Positions 12,809 through 23,400 of a DNA stretch of 64,000 nt are shown here, one piece after another. Within the stretch, counting starts at the first letter, position 1; each line of letters starts with the position of its first letter. Origin of the DNA: Pseudoteredinibacter isoporae (GTDB taxonomy: Bacteria > Pseudomonadota > Gammaproteobacteria > Pseudomonadales > Cellvibrionaceae); the NCBI RefSeq assembly GCF_011602085.1, contig NZ_JAAONY010000005.1, positions 1 to 64,000 of the forward strand, in the 5' to 3' direction. A program made the position numbers and the translations under genes. A model generated the notes under the pieces. It was not told the origin of the DNA. It made no database searches and worked only from the letters and a program-made list of their open reading frames with translations.

Positions 12809-15800
12809 TTGAAAGACTTACTTAACTTACTGAAGTCCCAAGGACAGAGCGAAGAGTTTGACGCCGTCCGCATTGGTCTGGCCTCACCTGAAATGATTCG
12901 CTCTTGGTCATTTGGTGAAGTAAAAAAGCCAGAGACAATTAATTACCGAACCTTCAAGCCTGAGCGCGAAGGTTTGTTCTGTGCCAAAATTTTTGGTCCA
13001 GTAAAAGACTATGAATGCTTGTGTGGTAAATACAAGCGCATGAAGCACCGCGGTATCATCTGTGAGAAGTGTGGTGTTGAAGTGACCTTGGCGAAAGTTC
13101 GCCGTGAGCGCATGGGCCACATCGAATTGGCGAGCCCGGTTGCCCACATCTGGTTCCTGAAATCCCTGCCAAGCCGTATCGGTTTGCTGCTGGATATGAC
13201 ATTGCGTAACATTGAGCGTGTGCTGTATTTCGAATCTTATGTGGTTACTGATCCAGGCATGACCACCTTGGAAAAAGGTGCTCTGCTGACCGATGAGCAA
13301 TACTTCGAGGCCATGGAAGAATTCGGTGACGAATTCGAAGCCAAAATGGGTGCCGAGGCGATTCAAGAGTTGATGAAAGACATCGACCTGGAAGCCGAGG
13401 TTCAGCACCTGCGTGAAGAAATTCCTGCGACCAATTCAGAAACCAAAATCAAAAAGCTATCCAAGCGTTTGAAGCTGCTGGAAGCTTTCTACAACTCTGG
13501 CAACAAGCCTGAGTGGATGGTGATGGAAGCGCTGCCGGTTCTGCCGCCAGATCTGCGTCCTTTGGTACCTCTGGATGGCGGTCGTTTTGCGACCTCCGAT
13601 CTGAACGATCTGTACCGTCGAGTGATCAACCGTAACAACCGTTTGAAGCGTCTGTTGGATCTGAATGCTCCAGACATCATCGTGCGCAACGAAAAGCGTA
13701 TGTTGCAAGAGTCTGTTGATGCCCTGTTGGACAATGGTCGTCGCGGTCGTGCTATTACCGGTTCCAACAAGCGCCCATTGAAGTCACTGGCTGACATGAT
13801 CAAGGGTAAACAGGGTCGTTTCCGTCAGAACCTGCTGGGTAAGCGTGTTGACTACTCTGGCCGTTCGGTAATTACCGTTGGTCCTCAGCTGCGTCTGCAT
13901 CAGTGTGGCCTGCCTAAGAAAATGGCTCTTGAGCTGTTTAAGCCGTTTATTTTCTCCAAGCTGGAGTTACGCGGTCTGGCAACCACTATTAAAGCCGCCA
14001 AGAAAATGGTTGAGCGTGAAGAGCCCGTTGTATGGGATATTCTGGACGAAGTCATTCGTGAGCACCCTGTATTGCTGAACCGTGCCCCAACGCTTCACCG
14101 TTTGGGTATCCAGGCTTTCGAACCTGTACTGATTGAAGGTAAAGCGATCCAACTGCACCCACTGGTGTGTGCGGCGTATAACGCTGACTTCGATGGTGAC
14201 CAGATGGCGGTACACGTACCGTTGACCTTGGAAGCCCAGCTGGAAGCCCGTGCTTTGATGATGTCTACCAACAACATCTTGTCGCCAGCCTCCGGTGAGC
14301 CAATCATCGTACCTTCTCAGGACGTTGTATTGGGCTTGTACTGGATGACTCGTGAGCGCATTAATGCCAAAGGTGAGGGCATGGCCTTCGCGGATGTGCA
14401 GGAAGTATCTCGCGCATACTACGCCAAGCAGGTTGATCTGCAGGCGCGCATTAAAGTGCGTATTAACGAAGCGACTATCGGTGACGATGGTGAAACCACT
14501 CACCGCACTGGGATGGTAGACACCACCGTTGGCCGTATTCTGCTGTGGGAAATCGTACCGGAAGGCCTGCCATTTGAAATGGTTAACAAGCCGATGGTTA
14601 AGAAAGCCATTTCTCGCATCATCAACGACAGCTACCGTATCGTTGGTTTGAAACCAACCGTTATTTTTGCTGACCAATTGATGTACATGGGCTACGACTT
14701 CTCAACCAAGTCTGGTTCTTCCATTGGTGTAAACGACTTTGCAATTCCAGATGAAAAAGCGGAATTGATTGCGCGTGCGGAAGCTGAAGTAAAAGAAATT
14801 GAAACCCAGTATGCCTCTGGTCTGGTAACAGCGGGTGAGAAATACAACAAGGTTATCGATATCTGGTCTCGTGCAAACGACTTGGTGGCCAAATCGATGA
14901 TGGAAGGTATTTCCCAGGAAACGGTGATCAACCGTGATGGTGAGGAAGAGAAACAGGATTCCTTTAACTCGGTTTATATGTATGCCGACTCCGGTGCTCG
15001 TGGTTCCCCGGCTCAGATTCGTCAGCTGGCTGGTATGCGTGGTCTGATGGCTCGTCCGGATGGCTCGATTATTGAGACTCCAATCACCGCGAACTTCCGT
15101 GAGGGCCTGAACGTACTTCAGTACTTTATTTCTACTCACGGTGCTCGTAAGGGTCTGGCGGATACCGCATTGAAGACGGCGAACTCCGGTTACCTGACTC
15201 GTCGTCTGGTAGATGTTGCTCAAGATCTGGTAGTTACCGAACAGGATTGTGGTACCGATTTCGGTCTGACCATGGCGCCTGTTATTGAAGGTGGTGACAT
15301 CATCGAATCTCTGGGTGATCGTATCCTGGGTCGTGTTGTTGCCCGTGACGTTGTGCGTCCAAGCAGCGATGAGATTCTGGTTCCTGCCGGCACCATGATT
15401 GACGAAGGCTGGATCGAGCGCATCGAAGAGATGGGTATCGATGAAGTTTGTGTTCGCTCAGCGATTACTTGTGAAACCCGCTACGGTATCTGTTCCCAGT
15501 GTTACGGTCGTGATCTGGCCCGTGGTCATCGCGCCAATCAGGGTGAGGCCATTGGTGTTATCGCTGCTCAGTCGATTGGTGAGCCAGGTACACAGCTGAC
15601 CATGCGTACCTTCCACATTGGTGGTGCGGCATCGCGAGCGTCTGCGGTAGACAGTGTTCAGGTTAAGCAAGAAGGTATGGTTCGTCTGCACAACATCAAA
15701 ACGGTTGTTCAGGAAAACGGTAACCTGGTTGCGGTATCTCGTTCTGGTGAACTGGCGGTTGCTGAAAAAGAAACCGGTCGTGAGCGTGAGCGCTACAAGA

Positions 15801-17035
15801 TTCCTTACGGTGCTGTAATCAGCGTTCAAGACGGCGCTGAAGTTGATGGTGGTGCTATCGTTGCCAAATGGGATCCACACACGCACCCAATTGTAACGGA
15901 AGTAGCGGGTAAGGTTGCCTTTACGGGTTTCGAAGATGGCCTGTCTGTACGTCGTCAAACAGATGACCTGACTGGTTTGACCTCTATTGAAATTCTGGAT
16001 CCAGCCGAGCGTCCAGCGGCTGGTAAAGATTTGAAGCCTGCGGTTACCTTGGTTGATGAATCCGGTAACGAGTTGTGCCTGGCTGGAACTAATGTTCCTG
16101 CGCACTACGCTCTGCCAGCGAAAGCGATTCTGAGCTTGAACAACGGCGACAACATCGGTATTGGTGATGTTATCGCACGTATTCCTCAGGAAGGTTCCAA
16201 GACTCGCGATATTACGGGTGGTCTGCCACGAGTAGCTGACCTGTTTGAGGCGCGTAAGCCGAAAGAGCCTTCTATCCTGGCTGAAATTACCGGTACAGTT
16301 TCCTTCGGTAAGGAAACCAAAGGTAAGCGTCGTCTGGTGATTACACCAAACGATGGTCAGCCTTTACCGGATGGCAGCACCCACTACGAAGCTTTGATTC
16401 CAAAACATCGTCAACTGGGTGTGTTTGAGGGTGAGCAGGTAACCAAAGGTGAAGTTGTTGCCGACGGTCCTAGCAACCCACACGACATTTTGCGTCTGCA
16501 AGGTGTGGAAGCGTTGGCCAACTACATCACTAACGAAATCCAGGACGTTTACCGTCTGCAAGGTGTAAAAATTAACGATAAGCACATTGAGGTGATCGTT
16601 CGCCAGATGCTGCGTAAAGTTGAAATTTCCGCCATGGGTGATTCCTCTTTCGTTAAGGGTGAGCAAGCCGAGTACAACCGAGTTCTGGAAGAGAATGAGC
16701 GTTTACGTGCTGAAGGTAAGCAACCTGCGCAATTCGAGCGCCTGTTGTTGGGTATCACCAAAGCTTCTTTGGCGACCGAATCCTTCATCTCTGCGGCCTC
16801 GTTCCAGGAGACAACTCGCGTATTGACCGAAGCTGCGGTTACCGGCAAGCGTGATGACCTGCGTGGCTTGAAAGAGAACGTTGTTGTAGGTCGTCTGATC
16901 CCAGCGGGTACCGGTTTAGCCTACCACTTGGATCGTCAGCGCAAGCGTCAGGTTGAAACCAGCGCCGTTGATAGCGTGAGTGCTGAAGATGTCGAAGCAG
17001 CATTGACCGAAGCTCTGAAATCCAGCGCGAGCTAA
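12809..17035 (+). CDS. rpoC: DNA-directed RNA polymerase subunit beta'
   Basis: The catalytic beta' subunit, 1408 aa (E. coli 1407). It has the N-terminal zinc ribbon [20 protein letters not shown], the active-site metal motif [12 protein letters not shown], the rudder/lid region [15 protein letters not shown], the second zinc site with CSQC, and the trigger-loop/bridge region. I start at TTG 12809: homologues begin MKDLL, the KDLLNLL segment follows directly, and CTGGAG (12795-12800) lies eight bases upstream. The frame is open back to an ATG at 12752, but the added 19 residues have no family match. A terminator follows the stop. Confidence 0.97.
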   Translation: MKDLLNLLKSQGQSEEFDAVRIGLASPEMIRSWSFGEVKKPETINYRTFKPEREGLFCAKIFGPVKDYECLCGKYKRMKHRGIICEKCGVEVTLAKVRRERMGHIELASPVAHIWFLKSLPSRIGLLLDMTLRNIERVLYFESYVVTDPGMTTLEKGALLTDEQYFEAMEEFGDEFEAKMGAEAIQELMKDIDLEAEVQHLREEIPATNSETKIKKLSKRLKLLEAFYNSGNKPEWMVMEALPVLPPDLRPLVPLDGGRFATSDLNDLYRRVINRNNRLKRLLDLNAPDIIVRNEKRMLQESVDALLDNGRRGRAITGSNKRPLKSLADMIKGKQGRFRQNLLGKRVDYSGRSVITVGPQLRLHQCGLPKKMALELFKPFIFSKLELRGLATTIKAAKKMVEREEPVVWDILDEVIREHPVLLNRAPTLHRLGIQAFEPVLIEGKAIQLHPLVCAAYNADFDGDQMAVHVPLTLEAQLEARALMMSTNNILSPASGEPIIVPSQDVVLGLYWMTRERINAKGEGMAFADVQEVSRAYYAKQVDLQARIKVRINEATIGDDGETTHRTGMVDTTVGRILLWEIVPEGLPFEMVNKPMVKKAISRIINDSYRIVGLKPTVIFADQLMYMGYDFSTKSGSSIGVNDFAIPDEKAELIARAEAEVKEIETQYASGLVTAGEKYNKVIDIWSRANDLVAKSMMEGISQETVINRDGEEEKQDSFNSVYMYADSGARGSPAQIRQLAGMRGLMARPDGSIIETPITANFREGLNVLQYFISTHGARKGLADTALKTANSGYLTRRLVDVAQDLVVTEQDCGTDFGLTMAPVIEGGDIIESLGDRILGRVVARDVVRPSSDEILVPAGTMIDEGWIERIEEMGIDEVCVRSAITCETRYGICSQCYGRDLARGHRANQGEAIGVIAAQSIGEPGTQLTMRTFHIGGAASRASAVDSVQVKQEGMVRLHNIKTVVQENGNLVAVSRSGELAVAEKETGRERERYKIPYGAVISVQDGAEVDGGAIVAKWDPHTHPIVTEVAGKVAFTGFEDGLSVRRQTDDLTGLTSIEILDPAERPAAGKDLKPAVTLVDESGNELCLAGTNVPAHYALPAKAILSLNNGDNIGIGDVIARIPQEGSKTRDITGGLPRVADLFEARKPKEPSILAEITGTVSFGKETKGKRRLVITPNDGQPLPDGSTHYEALIPKHRQLGVFEGEQVTKGEVVADGPSNPHDILRLQGVEALANYITNEIQDVYRLQGVKINDKHIEVIVRQMLRKVEISAMGDSSFVKGEQAEYNRVLEENERLRAEGKQPAQFERLLLGITKASLATESFISAASFQETTRVLTEAAVTGKRDDLRGLKENVVVGRLIPAGTGLAYHLDRQRKRQVETSAVDSVSAEDVEAALTEALKSSAS

Positions 17036-17061
17036 TTGCTCCTTCGGGTTTTGAAGAGAAC

Positions 17062-17091
17062 AAAAAAGCCTCTGTAATGGAGGCTTTTTTG
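17062..17091 (+). terminator. Intrinsic terminator after rpoC
   Basis: GCCTC and GAGGC (17068-17072, 17080-17084) form a stem flanked by A6 and T6, giving an 11-bp helix with a T tract. It ends the rplKAJL-rpoBC transcription unit. Confidence 0.9.
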
Positions 17092-17117
17092 TGTTTAAAC
17101 AACAGTGAAAAATAAGA

Positions 17118-18032
17118 ATGAAGTTTGTGGTATCTAAATCTCTTTCTCTAATCCTGAGTGTGTTATCTGTCAGTCTGGCAGCGCCTGTGTTCGCCAATCT
17201 GCAACCGGCAACTGTTCTGGACCTCCCGGCAAAGGATAAGTATTTGCTGGTGGCTGAAATGGAGACCGGGCGCTTGTATGCTTTTGAAAAAGACAATGGC
17301 ATGCGCCTAAAGAAAGTCGCCGAGTATCCCATCAGTATCGGCAAGCAGGGTTACGATAAACGTATCGAAGGTGATGCAAAAACGCCAATTGGCGTATATC
17401 GCGTTACCAGCTATCTCACTGATGCCCAGTTGGATGATTTTTACGGGCGTGCGGCTTTCCCGTTAAATTACCCCAATGCCTGGGATCGCCTGAATGGTTA
17501 CACAGGTTCGGGCATTTGGTTGCATGGTGAACCAACAGATAAGAAAACGCGCCCGTTGCGTGACAGTGACGGTTGCATTGTTTTGTCTAATGAAGATATT
17601 TTTAAGGTTCAGAAATATCTGGATGTAGGTTATACCAAGGTTGTTTCGGTTCCCAAAGTGGAATGGAAAGACAGTGACGAAATTGCTCGTAGTCGTTCTG
17701 AGATAACCCGAGCCATTGATGACTGGCGTAAGGATTGGATGTCCAAAAGCCATAATCGCTATTTAAGCAATTACTCCAGAGAGTTTAATGACACGGAAAA
17801 AAACTACGCCCAGTGGGATCGTTATAAAAAACGTGTCAATGGCTCCAAGCGTTTTATTAAAGTGAAACTTTCCGATTTGGGGTTGTACGCCTACCCGGGA
17901 CAAGATAATTTGGTGATGGCTGAGTTTTATCAGGATTACCGCTCCAGTAATTTTCGTTCAAAAGGTTGGAAGCGCCAGCTTTGGAAAAAGGAAAACGGTG
18001 AGTGGAAAATTGTTTATGAGAAGGGCGGCTAA
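17118..18032 (+). CDS. Periplasmic L,D-transpeptidase (YkuD domain) with C-terminal NTF2-like domain
   Basis: L,D-transpeptidases make or cut meso-DAP linkages in peptidoglycan or attach proteins to it, using a cysteine nucleophile. The 304-aa product has a signal peptide (1-26, ending PVFA), a YkuD domain (about 40-180) with His136 and the active-site motif SDGC (150-153), which has Asp where most members have His (SHGC). The segment after about 195 (basic, DWMSKSHNRYLSNYS then GWKRQLWKKENGEWKI) resembles the NTF2/SnoaL-like Cds6 domain found in related envelope proteins. The nearest group is YafK/ErfK-like. Whether it cross-links, hydrolyses or detaches cannot be told. It stands alone between two terminators. 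Confidence 0.87.
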   Translation: MKFVVSKSLSLILSVLSVSLAAPVFANLQPATVLDLPAKDKYLLVAEMETGRLYAFEKDNGMRLKKVAEYPISIGKQGYDKRIEGDAKTPIGVYRVTSYLTDAQLDDFYGRAAFPLNYPNAWDRLNGYTGSGIWLHGEPTDKKTRPLRDSDGCIVLSNEDIFKVQKYLDVGYTKVVSVPKVEWKDSDEIARSRSEITRAIDDWRKDWMSKSHNRYLSNYSREFNDTEKNYAQWDRYKKRVNGSKRFIKVKLSDLGLYAYPGQDNLVMAEFYQDYRSSNFRSKGWKRQLWKKENGEWKIVYEKGG

Positions 18033-18056
18033 CTGCTCTTCTTTCTTACATCATCG

Positions 18057-18091
18057 AAAAAGCCCGTTCATTAAAGTGTTCGGGCTTTTTT
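18057..18091 (+). terminator. Intrinsic terminator after the L,D-transpeptidase gene
   Basis: AAAAAGCCCG and CGGGCTTTTTT pair around a 14-base loop, followed by a T tract. The stem is weaker than others here because of the large loop. Confidence 0.7.
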
Positions 18092-18263
18092 GTTTCTGGA
18101 GTTCGTTGTTTTGGCATGCTCTACATATTCATGTTTGATCAGATGCTGAAAGGTCTATAGATGACAATTCAATGAGCAGCATGCTGTGTGTTTCGCGTTA
18201 CTCTAAGGTGATTTTTTTGGTCTAGTCTTAATAATGCTGGTCAAAAAAACGCTCTGGAGTGCA

Positions 18264-20429
18264 ATGAAAAATACCAATTGCCTATTAACGCCGAGAATTT
18301 TAATTGTCGATGACAGAGAAGAAAATCTTTACGTATTGCGAGAGTTAATTCAAGGCCTGGACAGTAGTGTCGATGTCGTCCAGGCGCTCTCTGGTATGGA
18401 GGCTCTGCGCATACTGGCAGAAGATTCTGACTTCTGCCTGATCTTGATGGATGTTCAAATGCCTGATCTTGATGGTTTTCAAACTACAGGCTTGATCAGG
18501 CGCTATAAGCACACTAAGGATACGCCGGTAATATTTATAACCGCCATTTTTAAGGATGTAGCTTACATTCATCATGGTTTTGATTCTGGTGCGGTTGACT
18601 ATATCTGCAAGCCGATAGATGACAAGGTGCTTCTCTCTAAAGTCAAAATTTTTATCGATCTCTACAAAAGCAAAAAAGCACTGGAATCATCGCTTGAAAA
18701 GTCCCGAGAGATAGAAGAGCGCCAAAATCTTATTCTGAGTCACTCCCAAGACGGTATCGTTGTCTTTGACAAATTTGGGAAGGTGCTGTTTCTGAATCCC
18801 ACCGCAGAAGATATCCTCGGCCATGAAAGTGAGTCCGTTGAGTCGTTGATGCTAAGCGACATTGTCTCTCGCGAAGAGGGCTTCGGGCGGGAGTGGTCTG
18901 CCAGTGATGTATGCGAAGCTGTCGAAAAAGGTGTCTCCTTTCGAAGCTTGGATTCTTCAGTTACCACAGCTGGAGGGCAGAAAATCCCGTGCAGCTATTC
19001 CTTTGGCAGCTTTGATTCACAAGCGTATTCCGGGGGTGTTCTGATTTTTCAGGATATCACTCAGCGCAAAAAACATGAGGAAAACCTGGTGTATATGGCG
19101 ACTCATGATCCTCTGACTAATCTGCCTAATCGTATTCTCTTTAAAGAGTCGGTCAACAATGCCATCGCCCGAGCGCAGAGAAGCTCCTATAAGCTTGTCG
19201 TAATGTTCATTGATCTGGACCATTTTAAAAAGGTGAATGATGAGCTGGGACACAATGTGGGGGATGAGCTTCTAAAAAAAATATGTCGTCGCCTACAGTC
19301 TATTGGTCGAAAAGTGGATCTTTTTGCAAGGCTTGGAGGGGATGAATTCGGAGTGGTTTTCGAAGACATTAATAATAACTTCGACAGTCATAAGATGGCA
19401 CCCAAAATTCTAAAGGCATTCGAGGAGCCCATTGATGCACTGGATCACAGCATCTTAATCAGTGGCAGCGTGGGTGTTGTCGAGTATCCCGAATATGGCC
19501 GCGATGCCGACTCCCTAATAAAGGCCGCTGATATTGCAATGTATCAAGCCAAAAGCCAAGGGAGAAACTGTTACGCCTTATTTCGGCCGGAATTGGAAGA
19601 CAGCGCTATCGCTCGATCTCAACTGGAGCGGGATTTTCGATTGGCCATCAGTCGTGAGCAACTGATTTGCCATTACCAGCCTATCCTGAATGCGACTGAC
19701 ATGTCGATTGCGGCCATTGAGGTGTTGGTTCGCTGGGAGCACCCGAAAAGGGGGCTGGTGTCTCCAGCCGAGTTTATATCAGTCGCCGAGCATACCGGGC
19801 AAGTCGTTGAAATGAGTAACCAGGTATTTTCGATGGCTCTGGCCTCATTGGCAGATTGGGAAGCTAAAGGGCTGTGGCCGCGTTCAGCGAAAATTGCGCT
19901 AAATGTATCAGCGCTTCAGCTGGCTAGGGACATCCTTATCGGACAGCTGAAGAGTATGGGGGATCGATACACATTCAGCTTCAGCAATGTGGAAATTGAA
20001 ATTACCGAATCCATGTTGATGCAGGACGCTGAAGAGTCTGCACGTATTCTGGAAAGTGTGCGAGAGATGGGGCTCAGCATTTCAATAGACGATTTTGGCA
20101 CGGGTTACAGCTCGCTAAATTATCTGAGACGTTTACCCATCAATGTTTTGAAGATTGATAGAAGTTTCGTCAAGGATATCGGCCACGATCGAAGTGATGA
20201 GCAAATTATCAATGCGACAATCGATCTGGCCCACAATCTGAATTTGAAAGTCGTTTCTGAAGGTGTTGAGACTGAAACTCAAATGGCATTTCTGAAAGAT
20301 GCGGGTTCGGACTACCTGCAGGGCTTTCATCTATCAAAACCACTTTCTCGGTCGGCCATGGAGGAATGGCTGGAATCAGAGAGTCGCCGTAAGGCGGGCA
20401 TCCAGGGAGGAAAGCTTGATGTTTGCTAA
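18264..20429 (+). CDS. Response regulator with PAS, GGDEF and EAL domains (c-di-GMP turnover)
   Basis: The 721-aa protein has a receiver domain (about 10-130; Asp16/17, phosphoacceptor Asp63, Lys116), a PAS domain (about 152-265), a GGDEF diguanylate cyclase (about 275-440; GGDEF at 358-362 intact, with the RxxD inhibitory site RKVD at 349-352, five residues before it) and an EAL phosphodiesterase domain (about 455-705; EVLVRWEHP, ALNVSALQ, EITES, DDFGTGYSSL, LKIDRSFV, EGVET). EAL is EVL here, but the metal ligands appear to be kept, so both activities are possible. I use ATG 18264, because CTGGAG lies just upstream; ATG 18234 has no such site. The stop overlaps the start of the hybrid kinase by 11 bases, so the kinase is the likely phosphodonor. 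Confidence 0.93.
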   Translation: MKNTNCLLTPRILIVDDREENLYVLRELIQGLDSSVDVVQALSGMEALRILAEDSDFCLILMDVQMPDLDGFQTTGLIRRYKHTKDTPVIFITAIFKDVAYIHHGFDSGAVDYICKPIDDKVLLSKVKIFIDLYKSKKALESSLEKSREIEERQNLILSHSQDGIVVFDKFGKVLFLNPTAEDILGHESESVESLMLSDIVSREEGFGREWSASDVCEAVEKGVSFRSLDSSVTTAGGQKIPCSYSFGSFDSQAYSGGVLIFQDITQRKKHEENLVYMATHDPLTNLPNRILFKESVNNAIARAQRSSYKLVVMFIDLDHFKKVNDELGHNVGDELLKKICRRLQSIGRKVDLFARLGGDEFGVVFEDINNNFDSHKMAPKILKAFEEPIDALDHSILISGSVGVVEYPEYGRDADSLIKAADIAMYQAKSQGRNCYALFRPELEDSAIARSQLERDFRLAISREQLICHYQPILNATDMSIAAIEVLVRWEHPKRGLVSPAEFISVAEHTGQVVEMSNQVFSMALASLADWEAKGLWPRSAKIALNVSALQLARDILIGQLKSMGDRYTFSFSNVEIEITESMLMQDAEESARILESVREMGLSISIDDFGTGYSSLNYLRRLPINVLKIDRSFVKDIGHDRSDEQIINATIDLAHNLNLKVVSEGVETETQMAFLKDAGSDYLQGFHLSKPLSRSAMEEWLESESRRKAGIQGGKLDVC

Positions 20430-23400
20430 AACCAAACGCATTAAGAACGTATTGATGATTGGCTTTGCATTGGTCATTGGCCTATTGATCATTACCTGTG
20501 CTTTAGCCTGGGTGTTTCTTGATAGAGCCAAGGAAATTTCTCACAGTGTCGAGAATGATGACGTTCCTGGGGCTTTTTTGTATTTGAGAATGTCCAAGTC
20601 TCTGGGGATTATGCACAGTAATGTGTTGAAGTACTTGGCGGGCGAAACAGATGATGAGGTGTTTGCGTTTAGGGAGGAGTACAAAAAATTTGGTGAGTCC
20701 TTGGCGGAATTAACGCCCCTGGAGTCGGATGACAGTGTCAGTCGACAAAAGCTTGCCTCCATTCGAGCGCTGGGCGATGAATATTTCACTGAGATCAATC
20801 GTCGAGTTTTTCAGGCCTATGATCCAGATCTGGAGAAGTGGGCGTTCAAAACGATCGACACTTTGGAAAATACAGTGGGCGCGGAACTTGAAATTCTCCT
20901 GGATACCTTGAAAGAAGAGGAATACGCAGAAGCCTTGGCCTCCAAAAATCTCAAAGATACTCTGAGTGATGATGTGCCCGGCTTGAGATACTATCTTGAA
21001 TTGTTGGATGAAACGGGGGACATGCTCTCATCTCTCAATGAGTATGTGTCCGGGGAATTGGATGAGGTGGAAAACTTCAATTCTGATAGTGAAAGTTTCA
21101 TTGAGTATTATGATCTTCTCGCGCCTCTGGAGACGACAGACAAAGATAAGAAGAATCTGGAAAAAATTCGGAAAAGCTTTAAGAAAATCAATGCGACAGC
21201 CGAGGAGGTTTTCGGAAAGTACGATCCGGAGTCCAAGATCAATGCGCTACAGGTCGTGGATGTAATGGAGCGTGAAGCCTTTGAGCGCCTGGAGGAAATT
21301 CTTGCTGAATCTGCCAGGGAAGAGCAGGTCGATGCCACAACATCCATGGCAAACTTAAATTCCAGCATTGATATGACTATATTGGTGTTGATTCTGGTTG
21401 CGATACTTTCTGCTTTGATTGGTGTGTATGTTGCCCTCAAGTTGAGCGGTTTAATCTCTGGTGCCTTATCCAAGGTTTTACAAACCACGAACGCAATTTC
21501 AAGAAACGATATTGATGACGCTAAAGATTTATTGCAAAAAGAAAATCATCCCAGTTCAAATCTACGTCATTTCTCTGAATTTGATGAGGTGCGTCGAAGC
21601 CTCGTGAAAGCGGTCGGTGATCTCAGTGTGGCTAATGAGAACAACGAACGGCAGGATTGGTTAAAGTCCGGGGTTTCAGAGTTGAATAGGAAACTCAGCG
21701 GCGAGCAGCCTCTATCTGAAATGGCGAAGAACTCGGTAGATTTTATCTGTGAATATCTTGAGGCGCCTGTGGGCTTTATTTACAGCTCCGATGAGTCCGA
21801 AGTCGAAGGTGAGCCAAAAAAACTGGGCTTAATGGCTCACTACGGGGTAGTGGTCGATAAGTCTGAAATGGACCGGAAATACTCCTTCGAGACCGGTGAG
21901 GGTTTAGTTGGCCAATGTTTGTTGCGTAAGAAAACGATTGAACGTTATCTGGATGACAGTGAGCGGCTACCGATTGTTCAGTCCGGAATCGCCCATTCAA
22001 ATCCAGGCCATATTATCGTTGCGCCCCTATTGTATGAGGGCGATGTCGAGGGGGTTATTGAGCTGGGTTGTACCAAACGTGTGACTACCGGGCAGCGTGA
22101 GTTTATCCAGCAGATAGCGCCAAGTTTGGGAATTGCTATGCGGGTTTCTAAATCCAGAGATGCGATGGCAGCTCTGTTAAAGCAAAGTCAATCTCAAGCA
22201 GAAGCACTCGAAGATCAACAGGTTTTGCTGGGAGTGTCGAATTCCCAACTCAAGGAAAAAGCTCTGGAGCTGGAGCAGAAGCAAAAAGCGTTGTCGGAAA
22301 AAAATAAATATCTTGAACGCGCCCAGAAGGATCTTGAGCGGCAAGCGGAAGAGTTGGAGAAATCGAGCAAGTATAAGTCTGAGTTTCTGGCAAATATGTC
22401 CCACGAACTGCGCAGTCCTCTCAACAGTCTCTTGATTTTGGCTAAAATGCTTTCTGACAATGACGATGGGAATTTGACCGGAAAGCAGGTGGAATATGCG
22501 TCGGTTATTCACCGTTCAGGCAGGGACTTACTCAATATCATCAATGATGTGTTGGATCTTTCGAAAATTGAGGCTGGTAAACTCGACGTGGTTTTTGAAG
22601 AGTTGTTGCTCGATGAGTTGATGGGCGAGATTGGCCAGCAATATCAGCCGGTTGCCGATGAACAAGGCCTCGTCTTTAATGTCGAAAATAGATCCGGTAT
22701 TGAGAGCTTTAACTCGGACCCCAGCCGCTTACGGCAAATCATTGTGAATCTGCTGTCCAATGCCTTCAAGTTTACCGAAACAGGTTCTGTTGACCTGATT
22801 GTCGAACAGCTCCCAGAAGGCGTTGAAGGTTGTAAGGGGAAAATCTTCGCGCAGGATATGGTGTGCTTTCGAGTTACTGATACTGGCGTCGGTGTTGCGC
22901 AAGACAAGCAAGAAGAGATTTTTAATGCCTTCTGCCAAGAGGATGGTACAACCAGTCGACGCTATGGTGGTACCGGTTTGGGCTTATCCATTTGTCGTCA
23001 GCTGGCAGGCTTGCTGTTTGGCAGTATCGATATCAGCAGTTCCTTGGGAAGGGGGACGTCGCTTTACCTCTACCTGCCGCTGAAGCGGGCACTGGAATTT
23101 TCAACAGACTCTGAGCAGAAATCAGTTGAAGCTCCAGTGAATGCTGTGAATGAACTGACTCTGGCGCCGGTCTCTGATGCGGTGTTGCAAGCAATTCCCC
23201 AACAATTTCTATCAGGATCTGTGGAGAATGAAAGCCCTCAAGCAGGGGCTGCTCTATCGTTGACTGATGGTTCGGATATGCTGCCGAATGCGCGTTCCAA
23301 AGAAAAACGTTTGCTGATCATTGAGAAGAACCCTTTTGTTCATGCAAGTCTGAAAAAGCAGGGCGAAGAGGCGGGTTTTTATGTGGTTACGGCATTTGAT

